DNA of 64,000 nt from Boswellia sacra (lineage: Eukaryota; Streptophyta; Magnoliopsida; Sapindales; Burseraceae): contig SNVD02013897.1 in the NCBI GenBank assembly GCA_013180625.2, positions 62,001 through 126,000 on the forward strand. Direction: 5' to 3'. Positions within the stretch are counted from its first letter, which is position 1. Every line of letters starts with the position of its first letter. This document shows, in pieces, positions 1 to 11,228 of this stretch. The position numbers and the translations under genes are program-made. The notes beneath the pieces are model-generated. The model ran no database searches. It was not told the origin of the DNA and saw only the letters and a list, made by a program, of their open reading frames with translations.

Positions 1-2
1 TA

Positions 3-191
3 AAACCTCAAACACCTGGAGCTCACTTCTTATCTGATAGATATATTGATTTTGAATCGAAAGAGATGGTGATGAAGAAAAGAGATGAAGAGTTGCCTTT
101 GTTTCTTGAAATACAAAGACGTGAGAAGGAGAACGATAACCTTCTTCCTCTTTGCAACTCTAACGACCTCAATAGCAACAACACCTACTAG
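3..191 (+). CDS. Unrecognised partial reading frame at the left edge
   Basis: The frame is open from the first bases to a TAG at 189-191, about 62 codons, with no start inside the window. It is charged and Glu/Lys-rich (KKRDEELPLFLEIQRREKEN) and then Asn/Ser-rich. The stop is followed at once by GTACGG, so a splice donor next to the stop is possible. A similar ELxLFLExRxREKE stretch occurs in plant basic proline-rich proteins, but the match is too short to assign a family. It may be the last exon of a gene starting left of the window, or a relic. What supports it is only the length and the gene-like composition in AT-rich DNA. Confidence 0.3.
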   Translation, partial: KPQTPGAHFLSDRYIDFESKEMVMKKRDEELPLFLEIQRREKENDNLLPLCNSNDLNSNNTY

Positions 192-1917
192 GTACGGTGT
201 GCTTTTGATTCCTTTTTAGATTTTTTACTTTTAAAGATCATCGTATTTGTTTGTTTGGTCTGACTTAATCAAGTGTTTGTATTAATTTATTGATTGTTGG
301 ATGATGGTTTGACTAGCGCCTAATGCTAGGGGATCTTTGATATTTGAGATTTTTACCTTTGTTCCAAATCGCAAGACTATAGTTAATAATTTCTTGAATT
401 TAGAGATTGATAAATTCAATTATGATTGGTAACATTTCTAAACTTCTATCAACTTGGTCTAAGTTTGGAATAATGTATTGATTGGTTCTAGCTTTGTTAT
501 CGAATGTTATTTATAGTTCATAACTTAAGACTGTTATTTCTTAAAACTGAAGTATCCAAGCTTTAACACCTCTCCAGTAACGTAGCTAAACTTGTGATAT
601 ATATATATAAGCAAATTATTTGCTTCGGGTTGTTTGAGAATTTTGGTTCACAGTAGACTATTGATCAGAATTATTTTTGGAAAATTTGTTCTAAGCAATA
701 TAACCCATGTCTCGTACAGTCCTTGTTGCTGGGTTCTTTGTAACATAATTAGAGTTTTTGGATCATTATTATGAGCACTACACCAATGGGGCAGAATTTG
801 TAATCGTGAGTTTCTAGATCTTTATATTTAGAATTTCACTTAAATGTTTGATCTGTATTTGTTTAAAATAGTTGATGTTAGAGGTAGCTGTTACCTGTTT
901 TAAGCCTGAAAAGTTTGAGGTGGTAAAGTACGTTTTGGCATGCTTATAACTGAACACCCTGAGACTGGATTGTTGACTTAGTAGGTCATTTTCTTCATGT
1001 TAGCACAAAGGCAGTGAAGCATTTATATTATAACTTATTTCAGTTTGATAATTCATATGGAAAAGCCTGTCCAAAAAAGTTGCAATTCAAAATTACATTC
1101 ATTTAAAAAAAATTTTTGGAGTACGATGAAGTTATTAAAAATTTGCTCTAAATAGGAGGAATTAAAATCAGGTGAAGGCCTTGATCCAGCTTCCACAGAC
1201 ATCCACACAGAGAACAAAGACATCCACTCATTCAATTCTAAAAAAATAAAAATTATTCATATGCCTTGCCTTTTTATCTGGGTGTGCTGTTGTTTTGCCT
1301 ATATCTTCGAGGGGATAACTTCAAAGTTAGTTTCTTATTATTAATAGTTAGATATTGGTATTGAAGATTGTGATTTGTGCCTGCAAAATTTCGAAATGGG
1401 AATTTTTTTTTTGTTTTTGCTTCTATTTCTAGTAATGATCACCATATTCACATATTTGTTTTTGAAACATAGACAAGTGAGTTTTAGAGCCCCCTTTCTC
1501 GCGTTATAACTAAGTGAGGAAAAGATAATCTAAGGAATCACTGGTTCTAAAATCTAGCTGGACTGAACAAATATTATACTTGATTTTTTAATTTGTTTTC
1601 CAAATTGATCTTGTTGTGTAGTACCATTTTACTTTGCTTTCAAATGTTGTGTGAATCAACATAATATTGAAGCTATGATTTAAACTAAGGCTAATAAAAA
1701 TGATTCTAAAATGGCCACTTTAGGGAACTATGGACTTGTATGATTCAGTTCAAAATGATCTTAGCTTTATGATTAAGATATTAATTTCTGCATGTCTTTT
1801 GGTTCTATGTAAATACATCATTACGGAGTTACTTTTAGGGCTAAGACATTTAGATGTTAACAAGATTATTTAGCCTTTTTGCACTAGGGTTGTCTTAGGA
1901 AAAGAGTTATTTTGTAG
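192..1917. other. AT-rich stretch without a supported gene
   Basis: Intron-like or intergenic DNA with no reading frame that looks like protein. A CACTACACCAA sequence at 776-786 resembles a CACTA-transposon terminus, but no partner end was found. Confidence 0.5.
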
Positions 1918-2028
1918 GTGAATGCAAGCATCGTCACAACTGAAGCAGACTAAGTACATAAAGCTATTATAGAACTAGCAAAGAAACATGGTATTAGGAA
2001 GCTTTTTATTAGGGCTGTACCAGAGCAG
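1918..2028 (+). pseudogene. Possible universal-stress-protein domain exon relic
   Basis: A 37-codon block begins after a TAG/GTG acceptor-like site and ends before TAAGTT. It reads HKAIIELAKKHGIRKLFIRA, with one in-frame TAA about one third of the way in. The pattern of an Ala/Ile helix followed by KKHGI(R/K)KL resembles the C-terminal half of the USP domain in plant U-box/receptor-like kinases, where the next residues are usually VMGA. No U-box or kinase sequence lies nearby. I infer a fragmentary duplicate of such a gene; the family call is from memory and tentative. Confidence 0.33.
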
Positions 2029-2306
2029 TAAGTTATTTTCTCATTTCTAATTAAACAGTTGGTCTCCTATACTTTATTATACAATAAGAGTTTTGTGTTG
2101 TATAATTGTTCTATGGTCTCGTGCTTTTGTCAAACCGCTTTGGCCATATCCTACTATGATTTGAAACCTGATCTTTTGAAACCTTTGTGGTTCAATATAC
2201 CACACAGTAAGAAAGTGCAAATATGAAAAGTTAGTTAAATTTTATGCTGCAAGCAAACATGATGAGGATGAGTAACTGCAATCCACATTAAACCTTTTCT
2301 CATCAA

Positions 2307-2504
2307 GTGGACATTGAACTTGGTGTTTTAGCTTCTTTGTATTGTGAAATCAAAGATTGGAAGTTTTCTGACAGTCACCTTGAAAAATTTTTAGAATTGA
2401 AAGAATGGAAGTCAGCTTTCAAAATGTTATTGCATTTCAATGTTGGCCTTTTTTTTTTTCAAGTATCATTTGGAGATACTAGTAATCCATTTTCGATTGA
2501 GTAA
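2307..2504 (+). other. Unrecognised 65-codon open frame
   Basis: The first 45 residues look like soluble protein (Glu/Lys/Leu-rich helices, for example LEKFLELKEWKSAFKMLLHF). The frame then runs into a poly-T tract and ends. The preceding bases (2210-2306) also have protein-like composition but carry stops. It could be an exon relic of the same gene as the fragment at 1.9 kb or of another gene. I do not recognise it. Confidence 0.2.
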
Positions 2505-3109
2505 TAATGGGTTAAATTGAAACATTTTCAGGGTTGTTGAATTTGTAATTGCTAACTTAGATCCTTTAATCCTCTGTAAGAACACTATTTCTTGCCACTA
2601 TATTTTTTTAATATTTAAATCAATAAATTATGTAGAAATTTTATCATGTGAATTAATACAATAATATGAAATTGAGAGTGAGTGGTTTGCATTTGAAACC
2701 CTTTTATTCCATTAGGAGTAAATCATTAAATTACTGAAACAAAATGTCATTGTTCCATTTGAAACACAAAAGGTCCGTAGTTAATTACTAAATTAGAAAG
2801 CTTCCTTGGAAAGTTAGGATCTGATTTTATAATTAAACCTCCTTGATGACCCATGTCTTCTGGCTTTCGCTAAAGAATTACTTCCTCTCGCTGTGAGTAC
2901 TCAGTTCTTTTTTTTTTTTTTTGTCCTTAATTCTTTGACAAAGGTCCAATAATCAATTCTTAAATTTCTATTTGTTTTTGTGAAAACTTGGAGCTGGAAG
3001 TGTTTTATTTCTTGAATTTTGTGTAGAAAGTTGGTATATTTTGAGGTTTCAAGAGAATTTGAGGGCTTGCTGAGTGGAATGGTTTGGTTCATTAGTGATG
3101 TGCTCATGT
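2505..3109. other. No supported gene
   Basis: AT-rich sequence with a poly-T run at 2909-2922. Nothing beyond short random frames was seen. The 5' part of the DAHP synthase relic could start here but is not recognisable. Confidence 0.5.
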
Positions 3110-4735
3110 TATTAGGTGGGAAGAGTGGCGGCATAGTTGATGAACACTTAAATATGTATGCTTAATGAGAGCTTAATTCATCATATTATATTAATAGTGT
3201 CATTAAATTCCTCAACTTAAGCATATTTGTAGTCTTTACATCCTTTGAATTAACTTTCTCTTAATTTCGGTTTTGATGTAGGTTCGGTAAAATGAGCATA
3301 ACTTTCTATTTATAGATCAAAATGGTGCAAATATTAATGTTTTGGAAAGCTGATTCAATTATCTACAAGATTGTATTTCACAAGTATCATCAAACTCGGG
3401 CTCTTAGTGGACCAAAATTGGGCTTGAAGTGAACCCATCTACAGTCTCGGTCCAATCTGACCAGGCCTCAGTATTTGGACCATATCTCTCAAAATACGTA
3501 TCCAAATTGTGCAAATCAATATGTTCTAGAAAGCTGAGAGAAATATATACAACTTTCATGGAGACATGTGATTAAAATGCTCAATATGTCAATGTCAAAA
3601 TCGGTGGTCAATGTGGTGCACCTAATGATCCCAATGGTCAAAGTTAGTTCACCTAACATTTGACAACTATTCCTTTGTAATTTGACAAGTTTGCCCCTGA
3701 ATGTATATATAAATAGAGGTGCCTTGTGACCTATTGGGCCATCTTGGCCTTTGCTAGGATCTTGTATTGTGTTTCTCTCTTGTTTTAATGTTATTAATAA
3801 ATTTCCTTTTTCTTGCATTTTGTGTTCTTTCTCTTATAATGTCTTGCTAATTTCTCTCTTGCTAAGGTGAAAGGGTGAAACCCTTGATATGAGAGTAAGG
3901 ATTCTCTAACCCTTAATATGTGCTTAATAATCATAATCTTATGTTGTTTATATGATTTATATTTATTTTTTAATCAATCTTGACACCACTCGTAAAGTGG
4001 AGGTCTTGATCCATTGTAGACAATCCTTGGCACATCAAATGCTTGGATCCTTTCTAGATATCGTATGGTTCTTTCCTTACCGACACGAATCTAGTTAGGA
4101 ACCTTGATTTGTTGTAGACATATGGAGATTGGCACATTGGATGCTTGAACCCATTTACAAGAAGTGGTATAAATATCGGTAACGAAGCAAATATAATTCA
4201 TATAACTAAAATGGGTTGTTTATCCTTATTTGAATTATCAAGGGTGGATCCCCTAACCTTAGCTCTCATTATTATTGTGTTAATTTCTCTTGTGTTTTAA
4301 TTATACTCATTTATTAACTTGTTCTTTACTTACACTTGTTGATATTATCTTGTCACCTCTTTGAATCGTTCATATCACATTTGCTTACCTTATAATTTGT
4401 AGCGCTAAAACTCCTTCCTCGTGGATCGACCCCGGTCTCACCGGGTTTTATTACTTCGACACTCCTATACTTGGGAGACAATCCTTTTTTGGATGTGTCA
4501 ATAGTTTACAAACCCAAGATCAAAACCCATTTGAGGAGAAGAATGGAGTGAAGTTGCCAGGGTATTAGGGAGACAACATTAATGTTGATGCTTTTGATGA
4601 GAAATCAAGAGTTCCAGACCCTAATAAGATTATTAGAGCTTACTCCGAAGGTACAGCAGCTCTTAACCTTCTTAGAGCTTTTGTACTAGGAGGTTATATA
4701 GCAATGCAAAGGGTTGCTCTCAAATTATGGTTTTT
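3110..4735 (+). pseudogene. DAHP synthase (class II, plant type) pseudogene, split by a solo LTR
   Basis: DAHP synthase makes 3-deoxy-D-arabino-heptulosonate 7-phosphate, the first step of the shikimate pathway, in plastids. The relic reads ...KVGRVA up to 3137 and resumes after the LTR at 4501 with FTNPRSKP, then [22 protein letters not shown], a degenerate IRAY block and LLRAF...GGYIAMQRV. These are the hallmark blocks of plant DHS enzymes between the VGR(M)AGQFAKPRS motif and GGYAAMQRV. Defects visible are a TAG where the family has Gln (at the insertion site), a one-base insertion before EEKNG, a TAG after LPGY, and the LTR itself. Similarity stops near 4715. Only about 85 of the roughly 500 family residues remain, so this is a dead fragment. 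Confidence 0.8.
3138..4500. mobile_element. Solo LTR (1363 bp) of a Ty3/gypsy-like retrotransposon
   Basis: The segment begins TGATGAACAC and ends GGATGTGTCA, and is flanked by perfect 5-bp target duplications ATAGT at 3133-3137 and 4501-4505. Removing it rejoins the DAHP synthase relic. Inside are a TATA-like TATATATAAATAG near 3703, a pyrimidine-rich leader and, near the end, GTGGATCGACCCCGG, as in the 3' end of long plant gypsy LTRs. There is no coding region and no second LTR nearby, so it is a recombination remnant. Confidence 0.85.
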
Positions 4736-4736
4736 T

Positions 4737-5289
4737 TTTATTTATGATTCTAGCAAAATAGACCTTGTGGAATTATTTTTTTGTGATTTGTATATTTGTA
4801 TAATTTTTATTAGAATATGTTGTATACTTTGTATTAATGAATACAATTTTAATTTTTATAAATATCTCAAAAATTTTAATGATATTGTTGGGTATATTCA
4901 TTGGTGTTGCTTAGACTGAGCTATTGCTTGACTTTGGAGTTTTGCTGGGAATGGAAAGAGTTCTTCTATGGATTTTGCTGAGAATATGGGAGGAGCTCCA
5001 ATGACTTAGCTAGTCAAATCTAAAAGATTTGCTCTTGGTTGCTGGAATTTGTCATGTAAACTTCAAATTTGATTAGGTTGGCTATCATTTGCAGTTGCTT
5101 TTGGATTTAAATTAGAATCACTATTTGTTATTGATAGCCATTCATATGGTTCTTATGTATTGGTAATTATGAAATTGATCTATGGGACTTATTCAATATA
5201 CTATTATGCAGATGTTATTAATATAAAGTATTTTTGGACTTAATCAGATGTGCACTTTAATTTTTAGTTCCTGTTAAATTTGTAAATGA
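4737..5289. other. No supported gene
   Basis: AT-rich sequence downstream of the DAHP synthase relic. Some stretches near 4920-5080 look gene-derived in composition but give no readable frame. Confidence 0.45.
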
Positions 5290-5750
5290 ATTTCAAATAC
5301 AAGAATGCGTAAATTAAATAAAAAAATCATAATTTTACAAAACTAAAATTAAATATTGTGATAGAAAATATGAATCATAAATTCTGTCACAAACAATTAA
5401 TTTACCTGCAAAAAATTAATCTAATACTAATTTCCGTACTAAAATCAAATTTTAATTTTGCCGCCAAAATTAAATTGAAATTCACAAAAAAAAATCAATT
5501 TTACCGCTAAAATTTTCAAATTGAAAAAAAAAGTCATTTTTCGACCAAAAAAATTCAATGAAATTGATTAAAAATTTAATTTCTTATTGTGACAGACGTA
5601 TGACTTGTAAAAACTATCATAAAGGTCATGACGGATTTTTTCTCTATCATGAATGAGTGATAGTGACATAGATAACTTATAGATTATCTGTCATCCACCC
5701 TTGTTTATGACTGTTTGTTTCTATCATCTATTGCCATTTTTCTTGTAGTG
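5290..5750 (-). mobile_element. Probable truncated CACTA-type transposon end
   Basis: Read on the - strand, the segment starts at 5750 with CACTACAAGAAAAATGGC, the typical terminus of plant CACTA (En/Spm) elements. It is followed by short repeated motifs such as GATGACAG and ATGATAG in the subterminal 200 bp, then very AT-rich sequence. No matching opposite terminus was found upstream, so the inner boundary is arbitrary and the element is probably truncated. Confidence 0.45.
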
Positions 5751-6449
5751 TCTGTAAATGGGATTCCACTTGCTTCGATAGTTTGACAGCAATTTGAGAG
5801 TCCGATAGCATATGAGTGGGTTCGACATCATTCCCGTCGAACTGTTAAACTCGAACGGCTTCTTCAACCTTTTAACAGTTCACCAACACCATGGATTGCA
5901 ATCAAATCACCAACCCAACAAAAACGAACCACATATACACCAAAAAATTAACAAGAAGACAATCCTAATGGCTAACATCATTAAAATACCTAAATCCTAA
6001 TCCTTAATCTAACCTTGTCTCTCTAAAAAATTTACAATCAACAACCATGATATCTCAAATCAAACTGTCATCATTATAATAAGTTTCAAATACACATGAA
6101 ATGAAATGAAATCGTGAAGGATTGGAATCAACCTGATTGGATGATGATGAAATAGGCTGCGAATGTTCTTCGTTCTGTTTCTTTCTCTCCCTTCATTCCC
6201 TTGACTGTATCTCGGTCGAATTAATCCTGATATTTGTTAATCGGATTAATTGGGTTTTGAATATATTTGGTCTTCCTTACAGATTTGCAGAAGATTTCAA
6301 ATGGTTAGAAGGATTTGGAGAACACTCGTTGGAGGGAAGGAGAAGGCTACCGGTGATTACTTGAAGATTGGATAATCTTGTAAATTTAGTGTATGGAGGT
6401 TATGTGTATGAAACTTTATTTGTTTTGGAGGCTATTTTCCCCCGTTTAA
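5751..6449. other. No supported gene
   Basis: Two 62-75 codon frames (5812-6000 and 6137-6364, both +) have no recognisable motif or partner exon. Composition near 6120-6370 is slightly gene-like. Nothing can be assigned. Confidence 0.4.
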
Positions 6450-6612
6450 ATTTCCCTCATTGAAATTATCCCTAATTACAAAAAATGACCAAAACTAAGG
6501 GAATTGTTTGAAATTTGACTACGAAATTATAAAGTTTTTGACAATATGATAGTTCTTAAGTGCTAAAGAAAGATTTACAAATCAATAGATATTGAGATAT
6601 TGAGTATGTAAG

Positions 6613-8052
6613 TAGGGATGACAATTTGACCCGCCGAGTCTGGGGCTATAGTGTGCCCTGCAAAAACGAGGGGGGTTTAGTTTGGGGCAAGTCCGGGGCA
6701 AAATAAGTTTGCTCTGGCCGGGGCGAGGTCCAGGTCCTGGTCCAACCCCTTGGGTTCGTTGCCTCACCCCACCCTGCAAGATATTCGGGTGTTTTTGTAA
6801 ATTCTAAAATTTTGAGACTGTTTGGTAATTTTTAGGTTATATTTGTTAAACTTTTCATGTATCTGAATTCTTCATAATTTTACAAACAATACAAATATTT
6901 TGACAAAAATCACATTTTAAATAATAATTATGAATCTTTAGTATATTAACATCAATTTAGTAACGTTATAATGACAAAATAAAATATTTATATTTTATAG
7001 TAATTAAATTTGTATAATATATACAATCTTGATATAGATTATTAAGTACTAATTAAATTATTACTATATTAGCAAGATCATTTCCAAAATGTATACTTTT
7101 AATATAATCAATATATTATTTTCTAAATATGTAAATAGAAATATGATAAGAACAATCTTATAACATTAAATATATGATTTATTGTAATTTAAATTAATTA
7201 ATTGAATTATTAATATTTCATATATATATATATATAATGTTAATTAATTAGTGTATGTCAATCATATTATTATTATTATTAAAATTAAATCAACATGCTA
7301 TTGAAAAATTATTTAATTGTATTATCAATTATTTAAAAAATTGTCAATTAACTAGTTTACAAGCAATAATACATTTTTAACATTATTTCTAATAGAGTGT
7401 GTAATATCATTACTAATAAAATCAAATGGTAACTAGTGGTCACTATTTTTTTAGATGACATAATTAATTTGTACAATTATTATTTAGTTTGCATAATACC
7501 AATAAAAATGAAAACTTACATAAACTTCATGGGTAATGAATTTTTTTTATATAATATAAATTAACGTTAGTTCTTTTAAGTTTAAGTACAATCACCATTT
7601 AGATTGTACAATGCAAATATCAATGAAAATTTATACCAAGATTTTTTTATCTAATATAAATTAACTTTTTTTTATTTTTAATAATTGTCGAATAATTAGA
7701 TTTGTTATGAAATATTTTAGGATATATATCATGTGTATATGCATTTTATTTTAGATTACGAATAAATTAGACTTATGTTATTTTAAAAATTGATAGATGT
7801 ATGTTTTTTTTTTAATGAAGTAGACTGAATAATCTTTTTTATAATTTTTAAGTAATTATATTTATATGTTAGATAAAATAATTTAATAAAATTTAAATTG
7901 GACAGGGTGGGGCAGGACGAGTCCGAGTCTTCTCTTTAAAATTTTGCCCGCCCCATTCCAGGGCAAGAGGGCAAGGTGGGGTGGAAAATGATTTAGCAAG
8001 GCGGGGATGGGTACCTGATACCTCAGACCCGCCCCACCCCATTGCCAAACTA
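6613..8052. mobile_element. Non-autonomous hAT-like element, 1440 bp
   Basis: The element starts TAGGGATGACAATTTG. Its other end, read inward, is TAGTTTGGCAATGGGG, giving short imperfect terminal inverted repeats. Both termini are followed by GC-rich subterminal stretches full of GGGGC and CCCGCC blocks (6625-6780 and 7900-8045), while the 1.1-kb middle is extremely AT-rich and non-coding. Flanks are TATGTAAG (6605-6612) and TATGTAAC (8053-8060), an 8-bp target duplication with one mismatch, as expected for hAT. Confidence 0.75.
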
Positions 8053-8582
8053 TATGTAACAGACCGATAATTAAAAAAAAAAAATTAAGGTCTATGGATC
8101 TGTTGATTGTGATATTGATATCTATTTTTCAAATGTTTCTTTAATTTGGGTCATCTAAGCAATTAACACTTAATTTTTTTATCATTAATTTAAATGCTTT
8201 TAGCAAACAATGGTTAAAGCTTGATGGTCATTAATTATTATAACAACATAAATGAACATATTCTTAACAAGTAAAAAGTTAATATTATTAAAGATTAGAC
8301 AACTGTAACTTAATTTTAGATTTAATTTTTAACCCTTTTGGTTGAAGGGTCATAAATTAATATCAGAATATTATATAAAAAATTTAAGTTATTACAGTAA
8401 CTGTTTCATTGGTAATTGTATTGACGTATACAAATAGATGTAGGAGTTGCTTGAGCACAAAAGCCCCTAGAAAGCTGAACTTGAGAATAAATTCTTATCA
8501 GAAGTTGCAAGCTTCCATAACAACGGTTGGATTAAATCCGGTAATGTTGCCTTTGTCAAAGAAATTGCATGCACGGCAACGC

Positions 8583-9286
8583 TCATTGTGTGGGGGCTGG
8601 TGCTGGAGCTCCTCCTTCGGGGGCTGGTGCTGGAGCTGCTCCTTCAGGGGCAGGCGCTGGAGCTCCTCCTGTGGGGGCTGGTGCTGGAGCTGCTCCGTCG
8701 GGAGCTGGTGCTGGAGCTCCTCCTTCGGGGGCTGGTGCTGGAGCTCCTCCTGTGGGGGCTGGTGCTGAAGCTTCGCCTGCTCCTAAAATTTCACCTAGTT
8801 TAGCCCATGGGCGGAGCCAAACATCAACTTCAGGCTGCATTAAACAAAATTTTTTAAGTATTAATAGAATTCAATAATAATAATAATAATAATAATAATA
8901 AGAGTAATGCTAAATTTACAACAAAATTTTACAACGAACTCCTTATAACCTAAATTAGCAAAAATTTAATTAAAAAATAAAAAAATGAATAAGAGAAGTT
9001 ACAATTAATGACATAGTAATTATATCTCTGATAATTAGTTGTAAATAAGTTGTAGGTATATTATTATTTTAATAATAATAATAATAATAATAATAAAAGT
9101 AACTTTAACCTTCAATGAGATTTTTTCATAATAATCTAATTCTTTGATTAAAGAAAAAAATATAAATAAGTAGTGACGGCTTTGGGTTCACAATTATACC
9201 TTCTCGATGGCTGTGGAACCCTGGGGAATGGCAGCGAGGTAGAGAACAAAGAGAGAGACAAGAAGAACTTTTGTGGTGCTTGCCAT
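8583..9286 (-). CDS. Small secreted Ala/Pro-rich protein, copy 1 (intact, 2 exons)
   Basis: Exon 1 is 9286..9200 and exon 2 is 8834..8583, joined by a 365-bp GT-AG intron in phase 0, giving 112 residues. Residues 1-25 form a clear signal peptide (positive MASTTK start, hydrophobic VLLVSLFVLYLAA core, cleavage likely after STA). The mature part opens with PEVDVWLRPWAKLGEILG, then about six repeats of a GGAPAPAP(E/T/D) unit and ends at TGA after PTQ. Alternating Ala-Pro is the classical arabinogalactan glycomodule, so hydroxyproline O-glycosylation in the secretory path is likely. I know no family with the WLRPW motif. A TATA box lies about 70 bp upstream. The repeats keep both other strands open, which makes shadow frames. 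Copies 2 and 3 follow at about 2.4 and 5 kb. A role as glycopeptide signal or wall protein is inference. Confidence 0.75.
8873..8901. repeat. (AAT)n microsatellite
   Basis: A run of AAT triplets inside the intron of peptide gene copy 1. Confidence 0.9.
9070..9096. repeat. (AAT)n microsatellite
   Basis: A second AAT run in the same intron, absent from copy 3. Confidence 0.9.
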
Positions 9287-9353
9287 GGTCACCCAGTGGT
9301 TAGTTATTAAGTTCAATTGGTTTGGAGATGATTATAAATGCATAGAGGCACTT

Positions 9354-9361
9354 TATTTATA
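9354..9361 (-). promoter_or_regulatory. TATA box of peptide gene copy 1
   Basis: The - strand reads TATAAATA, 68 bp upstream of the ATG at 9286. Copy 3 has the same octamer at nearly the same distance. Confidence 0.6.
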
Positions 9362-10369
9362 CTCATAATCACGATGAGAAGTGGTTAATTTGGGTAATGG
9401 TTGGTTATGAGTGGCCAGCAAAATTTACGCATATATATGGAAATCTTTTAACATAGACCAAATCCTTCCTATTTATAAATAGGTTTATATTTGGAAATCA
9501 AATAAATGCTATTTTTGTCATATATTATTTAATATCCACTTTTTTTTTAATTTAACAAAGTAATATTATATAACATCACCATTTAATTTTCAATATCTTT
9601 TTCTTTTTGCTCTAGTATATCATAATAATTATTTAATTCAAATTCAGCAAATAGCTATTTTACTTTTTTATTTCGTTCTTTATAAATTAAATCAAAATAG
9701 TCATAAATGAAACATCAATGTATTACCAAAATAAACAAATTATCTTAAGGCATAAAACAGCATATCATAATTAATATATATTAAGATAATCAAAGTCACA
9801 AACAATTAATTAGTCAACTACCAATGAAATTTAAATAAAATATTTGATCCAGTTCACCACAAACTCTACCATTAAAAAAAAAAAAAAGATTTCATAGTAA
9901 TTATGTTAATCATTCCAATGACTTGATCGTCGAATGGACATTAATGAAACAGTGAAATTGTCAATATTCTACTAGTATTTCTTTTTCTCTTTTTCCCCCC
10001 CGGTTTAAGTTGTTGTTTGAAGGAGTTCTCAAGTCCTATAGAGCTAGGCTTAAGGCTATAACAGAGTGGGAGGAGGGCTTCATTGCTTGAGGAATTCTCC
10101 TTTGTAAGGGAAAGTTTAGAGTTGTTTTTCTACTATTTCATCTTTGTGACGGCATTATTATCTTCTTTTTTTTTTTCTGGTTTTGCTTGAGATGAGATTG
10201 AGTCTTCTGGATTTTCTGAGTTTCTTGGTCTTTCAGCTTATCATTAACATATTTTCATTAATATATTATTATCTTTACATTTCTTTAGATTATATATCTA
10301 ATCTATTATCTCATGTTCTCTTCAAGCCTTATTCTAATTATGGGAACTGCCATTATTATTGCTTTCAGA
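9362..10369. other. Upstream region of peptide gene copy 1; otherwise no gene
   Basis: The first about 120 bp beyond the TATA box are conserved in copies 2 and 3 (GGTTAATTTGGGTAA, then a GGC(C/T)xGCxAAATTTxCGCATA motif), so they are probably promoter. The remainder is AT-rich. The 75-codon frame at 10183-10410 overlaps the repeated non-coding block and is not credible. Confidence 0.5.
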
Positions 10370-11228
10370 TCTCCTGTCGGACTCGTTTGACAAGTGAATA
10401 TTGTAGTTAATGTTTTGCCACGTTCATTGTCATCTGGCTGCCATTAATTCTAGCAGTTATTGAAAGCTGATTTGGAGTTTGCCTTCCCTTAATTGTGTTA
10501 TCACTCTCGCTGATTTTTAGTAAGGAAAATAATATATATATATACACACACATATATACATATTATATCTTTAATTTAATTTTTGAAATTTATGTGAAAA
10601 AAGACCGAAACTAATAGGATTGTTTAAAAAATGACCATCGATTTATAAAATTTTGACAACCCAACAAGTCTCAAGATGTTGAGCATAAGAGACCAACGGC
10701 AAAATAAAAAAATTAATAAAAAAAGAATGTCGATCTATTTAATGAGATCATAATATCTAAATTTTTTAACGGTTAGTTCATTGTTCAAACGCGTCCTTTG
10801 ATATTGAATCAAATTTGTAATTAATTTTTTTTAACATTTAATTTTTAATTCTTTCAGTAATCATTGGTTAAAGCTCGAACTTTGTAGGGTCATAAATTAA
10901 TATAACCACATAAATGAACATATTCTTAACAAGTAAAAATATTATGTTATTAACGATTAGATTATTATAACTTAAATTTTAGAGTTTTTAATGTTAAATT
11001 CTAGATTTCTAACCCTTTTGAATAGTCATAAATTAAAATAAAAACTTTAGATAAAGAATTTAAGTTATAATATTAACCGTTACATTGGTAATTGCATTAA
11101 TACAAATAGATGAAGGGTTGCTTAAGCACAAAGCTCCTACAAAGCTGCACTTGAGAATTTAATACATTCTCATTTGAAGTTGCAAGCTTCCTTATCAACA
11201 GGCAACTCCGGCATACCTCAATGTAAGT

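Larger units (their letters stand above)
6450..10530. repeat. Duplication unit 1 (carries peptide gene copy 1)
   Basis: First of three direct, diverged repeats. Landmarks shared with unit 2 are the block near 6470-6540 (10590-10660 in unit 2), the block 8160-8580 downstream of the peptide gene (10830-11230 and 13410-13790 in units 2 and 3), the gene itself, and the block 10370-10530 ending in a TTCCCTTAATTGTGTTATCACTCTCG-type sequence (13030-13220 and 24910-25110 in units 2 and 3). The unit is lengthened by the hAT-like element at 6613-8052. Confidence 0.65.

Noticed and set aside
776..786. CACTACACCAA as a CACTA transposon end
   Set aside because: No inverted partner, subterminal repeats or 3-bp target duplication was seen; a short match can occur by chance.
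8409..8877. Three + strand frames rich in Gly-Ala or Leu-Glu
   Set aside because: They are antisense or shifted readings of the Ala/Pro repeat of the peptide gene; repeats of a multiple of three bases keep all frames open. Only the - strand has a signal-peptide exon and splice sites.
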